A stretch of 64,000 nt of DNA from Fimenecus sp045593555 (GCA_045593555.1 JAZNWU010000022.1:1-64000), one strand, 5' to 3'; positions 25,288-32,774 are shown, counted from the first letter of the stretch. Numbers and translations: made by a program. The notes: generated by a model from the letters alone, not told the origin.

Positions 25288-26120
25288 TTAGAAAGCCTCG
25301 CAATTGTATTCTCTACTTCATTTCTGAATTTTTCAATGTAGCTTACGATGTACTCTGTAGGAGTTGCATCGCCCTTTATAAGCGGCATAAGATCGAGACC
25401 GAAGCTCTGGCTTGTTGCCTCGTCGGTATTGTGGGACTCGAAGAATGTCGCATTCGCACAGCGTCTGCCGATTGCTGCCTTGTCATAGCTCTTTCCGCCT
25501 ACAACCTGTGAACGGTAAACAGTGATAAGGTCCTCAGCAAGCTGCGGATATTTTGATGTATCAAGGCATACCTTTTCACTGTCGGGAAGCCAGTCAAGGT
25601 TACGCCATACCTCAAGAGAGATTACCTCTTCGGGGCGGATATCCTCGGGCATACGGCGGACAGCCTCGATAACACGAAGAACAACGGCAACGTGTGTTTC
25701 GTGCTTGTCTGCAAGGTTGTGTGTGTAAAGACGCTTAGGCTGAACCTTACAAAGGATATCATAAAGCTCGTCAACAGTATCCTTATTTGTGCCGTCTTTA
25801 ATTTCGGCTGATGAATATCCGAGCTGAATGATTGCAGTATACTTACCGAGTCTTGCGGCATCGTTCTGCTCCTCGATACGAACCTCTTTCATCTGCTCAT
25901 TTGTGTAGTTGCTGTACTCACCTGCACGCGGACTGCCTGCACCGTCAGTCATAACAACGCCGCAGAAGTTACGTGTTCCGCTCTCATAACACTCTGAAAT
26001 CGGAGCATAAGCCATAATTTCGATGTCGTCCTGATGTGCGGCAATACACATATCAGTAACACCGTCAAGGCTTTCCTTACCCGGGAAACAGATTGATGCA
26101 TTACTCTTTTTAAAATTCAT
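25284..26120 (-). CDS. PIG-L/LmbE family deacetylase
   Basis: A zinc-dependent N-acetyl-sugar deacetylase-like protein of 278 residues. The metal motif AAHQDDIE (usually AHPDDE) is near residue 28 and the third ligand is in HNLADKHETHVAV near residue 138. In this operon it could remove the acetyl group from GlcNAc made by the epimerase, or act on another acetylated sugar; that is inference. The start is uncertain: ATG at 26120 or the GTG three codons earlier at 26129. It is the first gene of the operon, and a TATAAT-like box lies about 50 bases upstream. Confidence 0.85.
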   Translation of the reverse strand: MNFKKSNASICFPGKESLDGVTDMCIAAHQDDIEIMAYAPISECYESGTRNFCGVVMTDGAGSPRAGEYSNYTNEQMKEVRIEEQNDAARLGKYTAIIQLGYSSAEIKDGTNKDTVDELYDILCKVQPKRLYTHNLADKHETHVAVVLRVIEAVRRMPEDIRPEEVISLEVWRNLDWLPDSEKVCLDTSKYPQLAEDLITVYRSQVVGGKSYDKAAIGRRCANATFFESHNTDEATSQSFGLDLMPLIKGDATPTEYIVSYIEKFRNEVENTIARLSK

Positions 26121-26229
26121 ATTTATCACTCGTTCCTTTCATATGAATGCTTAAAGGATTTATAAACCTATACAGATTATATAATATCACAAAGTTTTTG
26201 AAAGTTAAATATAATAATGGAAATTTTAT

Positions 26230-26426
26230 CTAAAAAAATTAAGACCTGAGGCTATAAGACGTACTGTTAAGGAAAGTTTTAAGACGGCTTTTAATCGCTA
26301 GACTTGTTGCCCCACAGGCAGCAATCAAGGGATGAAGGAATTAAGCTGAAACCTTAGTAATATCAAGGGTTTTGCGACTTCTCCTACAATAGTTGTAGCT
26401 GTATAACAGTTATTAAACTAGCAATC
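26230..26426 (+). other. Gene-free leader with a hairpin shared with 27.0 kb
   Basis: Between the divergent PIG-L gene and the 26531 gene. The centre (about 26305-26335) forms hairpin TTGTTGCC-CCACA-GGCAGCAA. A very similar core, GCC-ACACA-GGCAGC followed by an AGGAAnTAAG-like tail, occurs at about 27025-27065. In one frame both copies read as the end of a protein (LVA-T/P-QAAI), so they may be decayed gene ends; alternatively they are a structured RNA. I cannot decide from the sequence. Confidence 0.35.
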
Positions 26427-26462
26427 AACTCCCCGTATTCGAAAGAATATGGGGAGTTTTTG
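26427..26462 (+). terminator. Strong intrinsic terminator
   Basis: AACTCCCCGTATTC and GAATATGGGGAGTT form a 14-base stem (one G-T pair) with a GAAA loop, followed by Ts. It ends whatever crosses 26.2-26.4 kb and insulates the next promoter. Confidence 0.9.
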
Positions 26463-26480
26463 TATTAAATTGGTTGTTTA

Positions 26481-26509
26481 TTGCAAATGTTTATTCAGTA
26501 TGCTATAAT
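26481..26509 (+). promoter_or_regulatory. Promoter of the 26531 gene
   Basis: TTGCAA at 26481-26486 and a perfect TATAAT at 26504-26509 with a 17-base spacer, just before the ribosome-binding site. Confidence 0.75.
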
Positions 26510-26530
26510 TTAATAAAGTGGTGATAAAAA

Positions 26531-26995
26531 ATGAGTAGATTTTGCATCGGAATTATTAATTTGCAATCCTTGAAAGAATGTAAAAATATAATTATAAATA
26601 TTTTGGAAGAAAATAATTTGGCGTGTTTTTTTGAATTCGATTATATTGAACCATTTCTGAAAAAATATATTAATGAAGAAAAACAGTTTTTTAGTATTTC
26701 AGATAATAAAGACTTTGATAATTGTGAGATTTTTCTCTTGCCTGATAATTGTTATTTCAATGGAATTCAAAATCATATTCCTTTTGATAAAAGAATGGGT
26801 GTACTTGTAGATATATCAAACGAAATACTCAAGTCAGCAGAAGAAATAGAATTTTTTATTGGCGACAGTGGTGCGTCTTTTGATGAATTTGAGCATCTTG
26901 ATGTGAACATAAATTCCTTTAAAAGCAATCTTTTGCAAAAAGTTAACGACTATAACTGCAAGGATTTGCATTTTATTGTTAGAACTGATTGTTAA
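26531..26995 (+). CDS. Hypothetical protein, 154 residues
   Basis: An acidic, Phe/Ile/Asn-rich cytosolic protein that I do not recognise. There is no signal peptide, membrane helix or clear catalytic motif; GDSGASFDEFEHLD near residue 115 is the most distinctive piece. It has a good promoter (26481-26509) and AAGTGGTGAT before the ATG, so it is probably expressed. Base use is much more AT-rich than the metabolic genes to the left, marking the start of the accessory island. Confidence 0.6.
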   Translation: MSRFCIGIINLQSLKECKNIIINILEENNLACFFEFDYIEPFLKKYINEEKQFFSISDNKDFDNCEIFLLPDNCYFNGIQNHIPFDKRMGVLVDISNEILKSAEEIEFFIGDSGASFDEFEHLDVNINSFKSNLLQKVNDYNCKDLHFIVRTDC

Positions 26996-27008
26996 AAAGA
27001 ACTAATAA

Positions 27009-27263
27009 TCTCCTACATTTCTTAGTCGCCACACAGGCAGCTATTGCCGATGGCAGGAAATAAGAACCCCACCCGTTAACCAAATCAAAGATTTGGAACG
27101 GGTACCCGGGAACCTTGTTGCTGACGCAATAATTCCTACCTACTTCACAAATTTCGCTGAGTTCACTCTGACGATTGAGGATGCGCAGGAATATGTCTAT
27201 TCCATATCCCCGACAAAGCGTGTAAGAGGCTGGCGAGATATTGAAGTAAAACTCTATATTTAA
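27009..27263 (+). pseudogene. C-terminal gene fragment without a start
   Basis: One frame is open from 27009 to a TAA at 27261-27263 with no usable start codon. Its last 50 codons read like real protein (ADAIIPTYFTNFAEFTLTIE, then ending VRGWRDIEVKLYI), at higher GC than the flanks. It is most simply the surviving 3' end of a lost gene. The first part overlaps the hairpin core shared with 26.3 kb. I recognise no family. Confidence 0.45.
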
Positions 27264-27268
27264 AACGG

Positions 27269-27302
27269 ACTCCCTTTGTCAGAAATGACAGAGGGAGTTT
27301 TT
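27269..27302 (+). terminator. Intrinsic terminator after the gene fragment
   Basis: ACTCCCTTTGTCA and TGACAGAGGGAGT form a 13-base stem (one G-T pair) with a GAAA loop, followed by TTTTTG. It has the same design as the terminator at 26427. Confidence 0.9.
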
Positions 27303-27456
27303 GTGCGCAGGAGTGGTTGAAAATATTAATATGATAGGGTATAATTATAGTGTTAACGCTATATATGTATACAAGAACAGAAAGTAGAAAAATTACAAAT
27401 TAAGAAATTTAGAGATTAGTGAAAAGAAAATTGGTTAAAATACTTAATAAATCATA

Positions 27457-27485
27457 TTGTAAATTATTTGCTTTTTATGTATAAT
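27457..27485 (+). promoter_or_regulatory. Promoter of the ATPase-nuclease pair
   Basis: TTGTAA at 27457-27462 and TATAAT at 27480-27485 with a 17-base spacer. The untranslated leader would be about 95 bases. Confidence 0.7.
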
Positions 27486-27587
27486 TAGTTTATATATATG
27501 CATTAGCGTAAGTACATACAATTTATGATATATAAAAGTTATTGTTTTTTACGCTGTGTGACAATTCTTTGAAAGGATAAGAATGTA

Positions 27588-28847
27588 ATGAAACTTTTAT
27601 TAAACAATATTGGTAAAGTTGCTACTGCAGATGTTGAAATAGATGGTATCACAGTTATTGCTGGTGAAAACAATACCGGCAAGAGTACAATAGGAAAAGC
27701 TTTGTTTTCTGCTTTCAATAGCTTCTATAGTATTGACAAAAAGATATTACAAGAAAGAATTAATAGTGTTGTTAATCAGTTGGAAATGCTTTATAGAAGG
27801 GGTTCAAAAAGAATAAGCTATTTAAACTTTGATATAACAGATTTAGCAAAAAGTATTGTATTATTAAAAACAGAAGAAAACAATTTAGAAAATTTAATTA
27901 TAGAAACCATTATCTCTTATGATGCTGATTTTATGAACGAGGTAGAAGAAGAGGACGTTTCTGTAATGTTGGATAGAATTATTACTATTCTTTCTGTTTC
28001 AGACGAACAAATCTTTGAATCTGTTGTTCAAAGAGTATTTGATGATGAATTTAATGAACAGATAAACAATCTTTATAATGATGACAACAGTACAATTACT
28101 CTTGAAATAAGAGGAGAAAAAACTGAAATATTCATCGAAGAAAACAAAATTAGCAAGGTTAGTTCAATGTTGAACCTGGGTACGGAAGCTATATATTTAG
28201 ATGACCCATTCGTCCTTGATGAAATATCTTCAAGAATATTTAGATTCTATTCCCGCTCTTTAGACCATAGAAGTCATTTAAAGGAAAAGCTATATTATAA
28301 TCATAAAAACAAAAATGTTATTGAAGAAATAGTAACAAATAGTAAATTCGAAACTATTTATAGTAAAGTTTCAGAAGTTTGTGATGGTAATATTATTAGG
28401 GGACAAAGAAATTCATTGGGATATAGAGTTGGAAAATCCGAAAAGATTTTAGATGTAAGGAATCTTTCTACAGGTTTAAAAACCTTTGCAATCATAAAAA
28501 AGCTACTGGTTAGTGGGTCTATTGAATTTAATGGAACTATAATTCTTGATGAACCTGAAATACATTTGCATCCTGAATGGCAATTAGTATTTGCCGAACT
28601 TATTGTTTTACTTCATCGAGAATTTGGGCTTCATATTTTATTAAATACTCACAGTCCATATTTTCTTAATGCTATTGAGGTTTATTCTGCAAAGCATGCG
28701 GTGGATGACAAATGTAAATATTATTTAATTAATAAAGTTGATGACGAATCACAAGTTATTGATGTTTCGAATAATATCGATCTCATTTATCAGAAGTTGG
28801 CAAGACCTCTTCAAACTTTAGAAAACGAGAGATACAATAATGATTAA
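27588..28847 (+). CDS. AAA family ATPase (OLD/RecF-like), probable defence protein
   Basis: A 419-residue ABC-type (SMC/RecF/OLD-like) ATPase. Walker A GENNTGKST is at residues 26-34. A helical insertion fills the middle, then the signature-like LSTGLKTF, Walker B TIILDEPEIHLHPEWQ and the His switch LNTHSPYFLNAIE stand near residues 295-365. ATPases of this class are the motors of defence systems such as Gabija, Septu, PARIS and AbiL, where a small partner gene gives the effector. Here the next gene overlaps by eight bases and has a nuclease-like E-x-K motif. It lacks a fused TOPRIM domain, so it is not a complete OLD nuclease. Defence is inferred from architecture and island context. Confidence 0.75.
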   Translation: MKLLLNNIGKVATADVEIDGITVIAGENNTGKSTIGKALFSAFNSFYSIDKKILQERINSVVNQLEMLYRRGSKRISYLNFDITDLAKSIVLLKTEENNLENLIIETIISYDADFMNEVEEEDVSVMLDRIITILSVSDEQIFESVVQRVFDDEFNEQINNLYNDDNSTITLEIRGEKTEIFIEENKISKVSSMLNLGTEAIYLDDPFVLDEISSRIFRFYSRSLDHRSHLKEKLYYNHKNKNVIEEIVTNSKFETIYSKVSEVCDGNIIRGQRNSLGYRVGKSEKILDVRNLSTGLKTFAIIKKLLVSGSIEFNGTIILDEPEIHLHPEWQLVFAELIVLLHREFGLHILLNTHSPYFLNAIEVYSAKHAVDDKCKYYLINKVDDESQVIDVSNNIDLIYQKLARPLQTLENERYNND

Positions 28848-29418
28848 AATAGATGATTATGACATCTTATGTGATAATAAGATGACTCTAAAAGAATTGT
28901 CCAAAGACGATAGTGACAATGAAAACATTGAGTATGTGACAGATTCGATGTTAGTTGCTACAAATTTTGATTTGGTTAAAAGATTGTATACTAATAGTTT
29001 AGGCTTATCAGAAGAGGTAGTATCATCTGCGGATGCTTTAGTCGAAACTAATGATAGTATAGCATTGATAGAATTTAAAAACGGAACGGTTGTCAATCGA
29101 GAAATTAAAGATAAAGCTAGAGATAGTTTGTTGATTCTATGTGATATTATCGAAAAAGAAATATCGTACACAAGAAAATATTTAGACTTTGTACTTGTGT
29201 ATAATGAGTCTAAGAATCCGTTGCCGAATCAATATACCAAAGGTGTAGTTCGTGATTCTTCTTCTCGTTTGAATATCTCAAAATATTTTCTTCAAAAAGG
29301 AAAAGAGGAAATTGTTTTATATGACTTAAATCGATATAAAGGGATATATTTTAGAGAGATACATACTTATACACAAGAAGAATTTGAGGAATATTTAAAA
29401 AGTAATTTCGCAAGTTAA
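28840..29418 (+). CDS. Putative PD-(D/E)XK-like partner of the ATPase
   Basis: A 192-residue cytosolic protein. The stretch SADALVETNDSIALIEFKNG contains D65, E78 and K80 in the spacing and hydrophobic setting of a PD-(D/E)XK nuclease core, followed by a helix with Arg/Lys residues. I do not recognise a named family. Its start overlaps the ATPase gene by eight bases, so both are made together. It is probably the effector or nuclease half of a two-gene antiphage system. The nuclease call rests on one motif and needs fold-level confirmation. Confidence 0.55.
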   Translation: MIKIDDYDILCDNKMTLKELSKDDSDNENIEYVTDSMLVATNFDLVKRLYTNSLGLSEEVVSSADALVETNDSIALIEFKNGTVVNREIKDKARDSLLILCDIIEKEISYTRKYLDFVLVYNESKNPLPNQYTKGVVRDSSSRLNISKYFLQKGKEEIVLYDLNRYKGIYFREIHTYTQEEFEEYLKSNFAS

Positions 29419-29460
29419 GTTTGTTGACTTTACATTACCTTTCTAAATCAAATCGCTATA

Positions 29461-29515
29461 GGAAACATTTAAATTGAATTGCACTTTGGGATAATAACAA
29501 CTTTGTAATGTTTCC
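29461..29515. repeat. Inverted repeat downstream of the ATPase pair
   Basis: GGAAACATT (29461-29469) and AATGTTTCC (29507-29515) are perfect inverted repeats 37 bases apart without a T-run. They could be a weak terminator or the footprint of an insertion boundary between the defence pair and the TnpV cluster. Confidence 0.35.
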
Positions 29516-29536
29516 ACACATTCGACAAAACACAGG

Positions 29537-29572
29537 CCTCCTTGTAAAATGGTATTACCAAAAACAAGGAGG
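29537..29572 (+). promoter_or_regulatory. Hairpin that hides the ribosome-binding site of the next gene
   Basis: CCTCCTTGT (29537-29545) is perfectly complementary to ACAAGGAGG (29564-29572), which contains the AAGGAGG used by the gene at 29581. An inner TGGT/ACCA pair closes the loop. In RNA this would sequester the ribosome-binding site, suggesting translational control or silencing when transcribed from outside. Confidence 0.65.
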
Positions 29573-29580
29573 TCATTTTT

Positions 29581-29739
29581 ATGTTTAATAAGAAAACCAA
29601 ACTGAAGCTCACGGATTTTGAATGCAACCTATTAATCAACGGATTGAACGAGTTCCGTAATATGCTTCTCTCGGACGGTATCCCCACAGAAGATGTTGAC
29701 GAACTGCTCCTGAAAATCATCAACAAATCTGAAAAGTAG
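29581..29739 (+). CDS. Small conserved accessory protein, 52 residues
   Basis: A small soluble protein that opens with a Lys-rich stretch, followed by LKLTDFECNLLINGLNEFRN and an acidic helix ending DVDELLLKIINK. Proteins of this pattern recur beside TnpV/DUF6809 genes in gut Firmicutes, but the function is unknown. AAGGAGG eight bases before the ATG is strong but lies inside the hairpin at 29537-29572. It is followed after 11 bases by the DUF6809 gene, in one small operon. Confidence 0.75.
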   Translation: MFNKKTKLKLTDFECNLLINGLNEFRNMLLSDGIPTEDVDELLLKIINKSEK

Positions 29740-29750
29740 GGGGTGATACT

Positions 29751-30029
29751 ATGTCAGACTTTATTGAAGAATTTTATTACGGAAATATTGAGCCGCAGGA
29801 GTGTACCACCAACCTGACGGCAAAAGTCAAAAAGAGCCTTAGTGAGCTTGCCGGCAAAGAGGAGCACCTGACATCAATCCTCACTGACAAGGAGCAGGAG
29901 ATTTTCACCGACTATGTAGCAACCTACATCAAATTTTCAAGCCTCTGCAATGCAGACAGCTTCACCGTCGGCTTCAGACTCGGAGCAAGATTCACATACG
30001 ACACTTTTATTGACAACAAGAAAGGATGA
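29751..30029 (+). CDS. DUF6809 family protein
   Basis: A 92-residue protein with the family pattern: an acidic opening FIEEFYYGNIEPQE, a central Lys/Glu helix (KVKKSLSELAGKEEHL) and the ending TVGFRLGARFTYDTFID. The function is unknown; members are common passengers of mobilizable elements and phages in Clostridia. GGGGGTGAT precedes the ATG. It lies between the 52-residue gene and tnpV. Confidence 0.75.
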   Translation: MSDFIEEFYYGNIEPQECTTNLTAKVKKSLSELAGKEEHLTSILTDKEQEIFTDYVATYIKFSSLCNADSFTVGFRLGARFTYDTFIDNKKG

Positions 30030-30034
30030 ACAAA

Positions 30035-30388
30035 ATGAATATTACATACAGACAAGTCGGAGATTATCAGACACCAAACCTTGCACTGCCACCCGAAGAA
30101 TCATCCATCCGCCTCGGCAAATGGGGTATGCTGCACAAGGACTACCTGCAAAAACACAACCCCGTCCTCTTCGCTACTCTCCTCACCCAAGGCAATCTCT
30201 ACCAACACTGTGCAGAGATTGACACCCAAGCTCAGCAGATGTTCAACACTCTCGTAGAGCAAATGACAAAAACCGAAAACATCACCGAACAGCTCAAGGA
30301 ACAAAACCAACTCGAATGGGTACAACGAATGAACAGCATTCAAAACATAGCCACCGAAATCGTCTGCAAAGAACTTATATATGTATAA
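30035..30388 (+). CDS. tnpV: TnpV family protein
   Basis: A 117-residue protein matching TnpV of Tn4451-type elements: YRQVGDYQTPNLALPPEE, LGKWGMLHKDYLQKHNP and EWVQRMNSIQNIATEIV are family landmarks. Its role in transposition is not defined. The start is placed at 30035, eight bases after AAAGGA; the ATG at 30026 would sit on the ribosome-binding site. The downstream terminator closes the three-gene set. No recombinase is beside it, so this is probably element cargo or a remnant. Confidence 0.8.
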   Translation: MNITYRQVGDYQTPNLALPPEESSIRLGKWGMLHKDYLQKHNPVLFATLLTQGNLYQHCAEIDTQAQQMFNTLVEQMTKTENITEQLKEQNQLEWVQRMNSIQNIATEIVCKELIYV

Positions 30389-30394
30389 ACATCA

Positions 30395-30425
30395 AGCCGC
30401 CCGATTACTCGGACGGCTCTTTTTA
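30395..30425 (+). terminator. Terminator after tnpV
   Basis: AGCCGCCCGA and TCGGACGGCT form a ten-base stem with one mismatch and a TTAC loop, followed by CTTTTTATT. The next gene converges from the right. Confidence 0.8.
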
Positions 30426-30435
30426 TTCAGTCAGG

Positions 30436-31059
30436 TTAAAACAGTTGTGTGCGGAGCTTGAGCTTTTCTTTCGGCGAGAACTGTTTGTCGAATTCTTCGG
30501 CTTCTGCCTCATCAACAAAATATCCCTTTGGTGGAGTGTATTCACCGCTGATGCCGTCAAGATAACCTTTTTTCAGCTCCTTGCAAAGAAAGAACGATGC
30601 GTCCGCACCTTCGGGCAAACCGTGGTAACGGATACCGCATTCGCTCGCATATGTGAATCCGCTTTTACCGTAGAAATTGATATTTCCCTCAAAGCAAAGT
30701 GCTCCGCAACCAAGCTCTGCCGCCTTTTCCAAGGAATAGTCGAGCAGTCTCTTGCCGTAACCTTGCCCCTGTAATTCGGGTGAAATGCAAATTGGTCCCA
30801 TAGTCATAATGGGCAAATCTGAGCCGTCATCGGCTTTGATAGCCGCCCTCATAAACATATTTTGACCAATCAGTCTGCCGTCTTTTTCCATAACGAAATT
30901 AAGCTCGGGCACAAATGCTTCGTCGTTCCTCAGCTGATTGAGTACATAATGCTCAAGACAACCGGGACGGTACACATTCCAGAACGCTTCCCTGACGAGA
31001 GCTTCGGTTTCGCGATGTTCTTCTGTTTTTTCCAAACGAATGATGCAGTCATTTTTCAT
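30436..31059 (-). CDS. GNAT family N-acetyltransferase (YhbS-like)
   Basis: A 207-residue acetyltransferase. The acetyl-CoA loop is ICISPELQGQGYGKRLLDYS near residues 91-110, followed by CFEGNINFYGKSGFTYAS, typical of the YhbS group. The substrate is unknown. It has a long 5' leader (31060-31240) with its own hairpin and a short frame. GC is nearer to the host genes than to the AT-rich island around it. GGAGG precedes the ATG. Confidence 0.85.
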   Translation of the reverse strand: MKNDCIIRLEKTEEHRETEALVREAFWNVYRPGCLEHYVLNQLRNDEAFVPELNFVMEKDGRLIGQNMFMRAAIKADDGSDLPIMTMGPICISPELQGQGYGKRLLDYSLEKAAELGCGALCFEGNINFYGKSGFTYASECGIRYHGLPEGADASFFLCKELKKGYLDGISGEYTPPKGYFVDEAEAEEFDKQFSPKEKLKLRTQLF

Positions 31060-31086
31060 TGTTAGACCTCCAAGAATTGTTGACCT

Positions 31087-31176
31087 TCAATCACCGGAGG
31101 CTTGCGGGGAGTAGTATTTGCAAACCTCGCGGTTTACATTACTATCTCCAAGGTGTTGTTCATTTTCAAACAGCAT
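31087..31176 (-). CDS. Possible 29-residue leader peptide ahead of the acetyltransferase
   Basis: A frame of 29 codons from ATG at 31176 to TGA at 31087, inside the leader of the GNAT gene. The peptide is polar with one Cys and ends YYSPQASGD. TTGGAG lies very close to the ATG, so the ribosome-binding site is poor. AAACC/GGTTT near 31125 forms a small hairpin inside it. A regulatory leader or a chance frame are both possible. Confidence 0.25.
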   Translation of the reverse strand: MLFENEQHLGDSNVNREVCKYYSPQASGD

Positions 31177-31241
31177 TCTCCAAAAATTTTATTCAGGCTT
31201 TTGCCTGTAAATTCAGTATAGCATATATACAAATAAATAAC

Positions 31242-31278
31242 AAGTGGCTGCCTCACTTCATTCGTGATACAGCCACTT
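31242..31278 (-). terminator. Terminator of the small XRE regulator
   Basis: AAGTGGCTG and CAGCCACTT form a nine-base stem with an inner TCAC/GTGA pair. On the minus strand it is followed by GTTATTTATTTG. Confidence 0.7.
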
Positions 31279-31284
31279 CAAAAC

Positions 31285-31527
31285 TCATTTAATCTCTTGT
31301 TCCAAATCGTCAAATAAATCGCTGTCAAAGAATTCTCTGATACTGATATCAAGACCGTCGCAAATCTTTTTGATTGACACAACACCGGGATTCTTGCTCT
31401 TCTCATTAAGCATACTGTAAATTGTCGAGGGTGAAACACCGGAGATGTTTGCAAGTGCGTTTATCGCAATATTTCTCTCATTGCAAAGCTCAATTATTCT
31501 CTTTTCAACAGCTTCTTTAATATTCAT
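31285..31527 (-). CDS. XRE family helix-turn-helix regulator
   Basis: An 80-residue DNA-binding protein with one XRE helix-turn-helix (NIAINALANISGVSPSTIYS as the HTH, then NPGVVSIKKICDGLDISIREF). It is divergent from the SLOG gene, with a 130-base gap holding four copies of a CGATATATCG-like palindrome, so it most likely represses itself and that gene. No toxin partner is seen on its own strand. Confidence 0.85.
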   Translation of the reverse strand: MNIKEAVEKRIIELCNERNIAINALANISGVSPSTIYSMLNEKSKNPGVVSIKKICDGLDISIREFFDSDLFDDLEQEIK

Positions 31528-31542
31528 ATCTATACCACCTTT

Positions 31543-31640
31543 ACGATATATCGCTAATATAAGTTTAATAAAATATGCGATAAATCGTGTGGGATATATC
31601 GCATATTTATAATTCTTATGATATAATTACGATATATCCC
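31543..31640. promoter_or_regulatory. Four palindromic operators in the XRE-SLOG divergent region
   Basis: Related sites ACGATATATCGC (31543-31554), GCGATAAATCGT (31577-31588), GGGATATATCGC (31591-31602) and ACGATATATCCC (31629-31640) share the core GATATATC. The last overlaps the region just after a TATAAT box (31622-31627) facing the SLOG gene. This is the expected layout for autoregulation by the adjacent XRE protein. Confidence 0.7.
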
Positions 31641-31660
31641 ATATTGAAAGGTGGTATTTT

Positions 31661-32089
31661 ATGGTTTGTACCTTCTTTGGTCACAAGGACACGCCAAAAG
31701 AAACAGAGCCGACTCTGCGGTCGACTCTGATAGATTTGATTGAAAATAAAAATGTAAATGTGTTTTATGTAGGCAACAACGGCAACTTCGACACTATGGT
31801 ACGCCGTCAGCTTGAAGATTTATCTCAAATTTACCCCATAACCTACTGCGTAGTTTTAGCCTACCTCCCAACAGAGAAAAGCAAGTATGACAACTTGACA
31901 AACACCATCTACCCCGAAGGCCTCGAAACCGTACCCAAACGCTTCGCAATTTCTTGGCGTAACAAGTGGATGATACAACAGTCAGATATTGTTGTTACCT
32001 ATGTTACCCATAATTTCGGTGGTGCTTGGCAATTTAAGACTGTGGCAGAGCAGATGAGAAAGCGGGTAATTGAATTAAGCCTCTTTTAA
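31661..32089 (+). CDS. SLOG family protein (YpsA/DUF1273-like)
   Basis: A 142-residue protein of the SLOG fold: opening CTFFGHKDTP, the phosphate-binding-like VFYVGNNGNFDTM, CVVLAYLP, and the late QSDIVVTYVTHNFGGAWQF. SLOG domains bind or process nucleotide-type ligands and occur as sensors or effectors in defence and stress loci. The gene is controlled through the operator cluster upstream and stands alone. Which ligand it uses is unknown. Confidence 0.75.
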   Translation: MVCTFFGHKDTPKETEPTLRSTLIDLIENKNVNVFYVGNNGNFDTMVRRQLEDLSQIYPITYCVVLAYLPTEKSKYDNLTNTIYPEGLETVPKRFAISWRNKWMIQQSDIVVTYVTHNFGGAWQFKTVAEQMRKRVIELSLF

Positions 32090-32104
32090 TTTGAGTAATT
32101 GGAT

Positions 32105-32731
32105 TTAAATATATTTACTAAAATCTTGGCACAAATAGTGTCTTCCGCTTTTCAAGGGCTTGGAAATGTATGTGGGAAGTTGATTTATGATTTCTTTAAT
32201 AAATGTTTCTACTAAACATTTTGTTCCTTCTTGCAATGAAACCAATAATGTTGAACGGTTATTTTTTAACAGTCTATTTAATCGAGTTATAAAAGAACTA
32301 ATAGATGAAATAGTGTTATCAGTCAACATTTTATCCAAATGAAATAATCCTACTTCAGAAAAATCAAGAGTTTTGTTATGATATGGGATTAATAATAGTT
32401 CGCTTTCACCTGTGTACTGCCAACTCGATTCGCATTCAAGAGTTTCTACAAATTCAACAAATGCTTTGTTGCTAAAATACCACTTGATTCCATCGATGGT
32501 AGTAACAGCATTCATATCTGGATATTTTTCAGGATTCCAATATGCGCCGTATCCAGGTAAATAAAAATTAATATTGTGACTTGTCAGGTGATGATAATAA
32601 TTTAAGGATTTTACTATTTCATTACCAGTATTTAGATCAGGTCTAGTAATTAAAATACCAACAATATCTTCGGGTTGATTTTGATTGTCAATACATTCAA
32701 GCATATCTTCATAGGTAATTGCGTCAATCAT
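32105..32731 (-). CDS. Hypothetical protein, 208 residues, in the defence island
   Basis: A soluble AT-rich-encoded protein that I do not recognise. The N-terminal part, with GILITRPDLNTGNEIVKSLN and NFYLPGYGAYW near residues 25-65, reads like a compact alpha/beta ligand-binding domain. The C-terminal half is helical with a Leu/Ser-rich stretch. No catalytic motif or membrane segment is seen. It lies about 40 bases downstream of the peptide deformylase on the same strand and may be the last gene of the RhuM-deformylase set. Confidence 0.55.
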   Translation of the reverse strand: MIDAITYEDMLECIDNQNQPEDIVGILITRPDLNTGNEIVKSLNYYHHLTSHNINFYLPGYGAYWNPEKYPDMNAVTTIDGIKWYFSNKAFVEFVETLECESSWQYTGESELLLIPYHNKTLDFSEVGLFHLDKMLTDNTISSISSFITRLNRLLKNNRSTLLVSLQEGTKCLVETFIKEIINQLPTYISKPLKSGRHYLCQDFSKYI

Positions 32732-32774
32732 TTTAAACTCCTTCTTTATTATTCATATACGAAAATTAATAATA

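Noticed and set aside
26300..26426. tRNA or 6S RNA
   Set aside because: The hairpin GTTGCC-CCACA-GGCAGC has no cloverleaf, no TTCGA arm and no long open-bubble stem around it.
27588..29418. Gabija or retron system
   Set aside because: There is no UvrD-like helicase, no TOPRIM in the ATPase and no reverse transcriptase or msr-msd region beside it.
29751..30388. Intact Tn4451-type transposon at 29.6-30.4 kb
   Set aside because: TnpV and DUF6809 are there, but no recombinase or mob genes adjoin them, so this is cargo or a remnant.
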